Shown here: in pieces, positions 16,934 through 16,967 of the stretch
Layout: each line of letters starts with the position of its first letter
Numbering within the stretch: the stretch's first letter is position 1
NCBI GenBank assembly: GCA_018065375.1
Contig: JAGHTJ010000067.1
Span: 1-16,967 of the forward strand
Reading direction: 5' to 3'
Source: Candidatus Equinaster intestinalis
Lineage (GTDB): Bacteria; Bacillota_A; Clostridia; Oscillospirales; Acutalibacteraceae
Length of the DNA: 16,967 nt
Notes under the pieces: model-generated
The model's database searches: none
What the model was told of the DNA's origin: nothing
Seen by the model: the letters and a program-made list of their open reading frames with translations, nothing else
Made by a program: the position numbers and the translations under genes

Positions 16934-16967
16934 ATGATTTTATATCACTATGAAGACTACGATATTC
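16934..16967 (+). CDS. start of a divergently transcribed gene, cut by window edge
   Basis: ATG 16934 follows CGGAGGCAAAAAA, a good ribosome site, and reads M-I-L-Y-H-Y-E-D-Y-D-I to the window end. Eleven codons are too few to identify it. Its position head to head with a catabolic operon is typical of a local regulator such as an AraC-type protein, which is an inference from context only. Confidence 0.6.
   Translation, partial: MILYHYEDYDI

Overview
The window looks like chromosome from a gut-type Clostridia bacterium, probably of the Oscillospiraceae/Ruminococcaceae kind. This is inferred from strong AGGAGG-type ribosome sites, moderate GC by eye, compact operons and Firmicutes-style uronate genes; no rRNA or other taxonomic marker is present.

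Positions 1-7874 (+ strand) hold a penicillin-binding D-Ala-D-Ala carboxypeptidase cut by the left edge. It is followed 14 bases later by a complete F-type ATP synthase operon: AtpI-like protein, a, c, b, then one 740-codon gene, then gamma, beta and epsilon. The 740-codon gene is the most striking item. It reads without interruption through an N-terminal membrane helix like subunit b, a delta (OSCP) C-terminal domain, and a full alpha subunit, so it is a b'-delta-alpha fusion; no separate atpH or atpA exists in the operon. An in-frame ATG at the delta/alpha junction, with a Shine-Dalgarno-like AAAGG before it, would give a free alpha of 504 residues. The ring subunit c has Ala in place of three of the four glycines of the helix-1 GxGxGxG motif, and epsilon lacks its C-terminal regulatory helices. 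The operon ends with a decayed piece of a Doc (death-on-curing) toxin gene and a strong hairpin terminator.

Positions 7876-8823 hold a convergent lipoprotein gene of the XAC2610 type with a good promoter, a 12-bp perfect inverted repeat, and the terminator of the next operon.

Positions 8824-16791 (all - strand) form one tight uronate operon. In order of transcription it encodes two sugar isomerase/epimerase-type TIM barrels, a Gfo/Idh/MocA oxidoreductase, mannonate dehydratase UxuA, a third TIM barrel, an SDR fructuronate reductase, a second Gfo/Idh/MocA gene broken by one in-frame TAG where its paralogue has Trp, and uronate isomerase UxaC. UxaC, the SDR and UxuA together take glucuronate to 2-keto-3-deoxygluconate. 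The oxidoreductases and TIM barrels may release or remodel a glucuronate-containing substrate upstream, perhaps by 3-keto chemistry.

At the right edge a divergent + strand gene begins. It shares with the operon a 140-base intergenic region containing two promoters and repeated TTGCA/TGCAA motifs, the usual position for a local regulator, but only 11 codons are visible.
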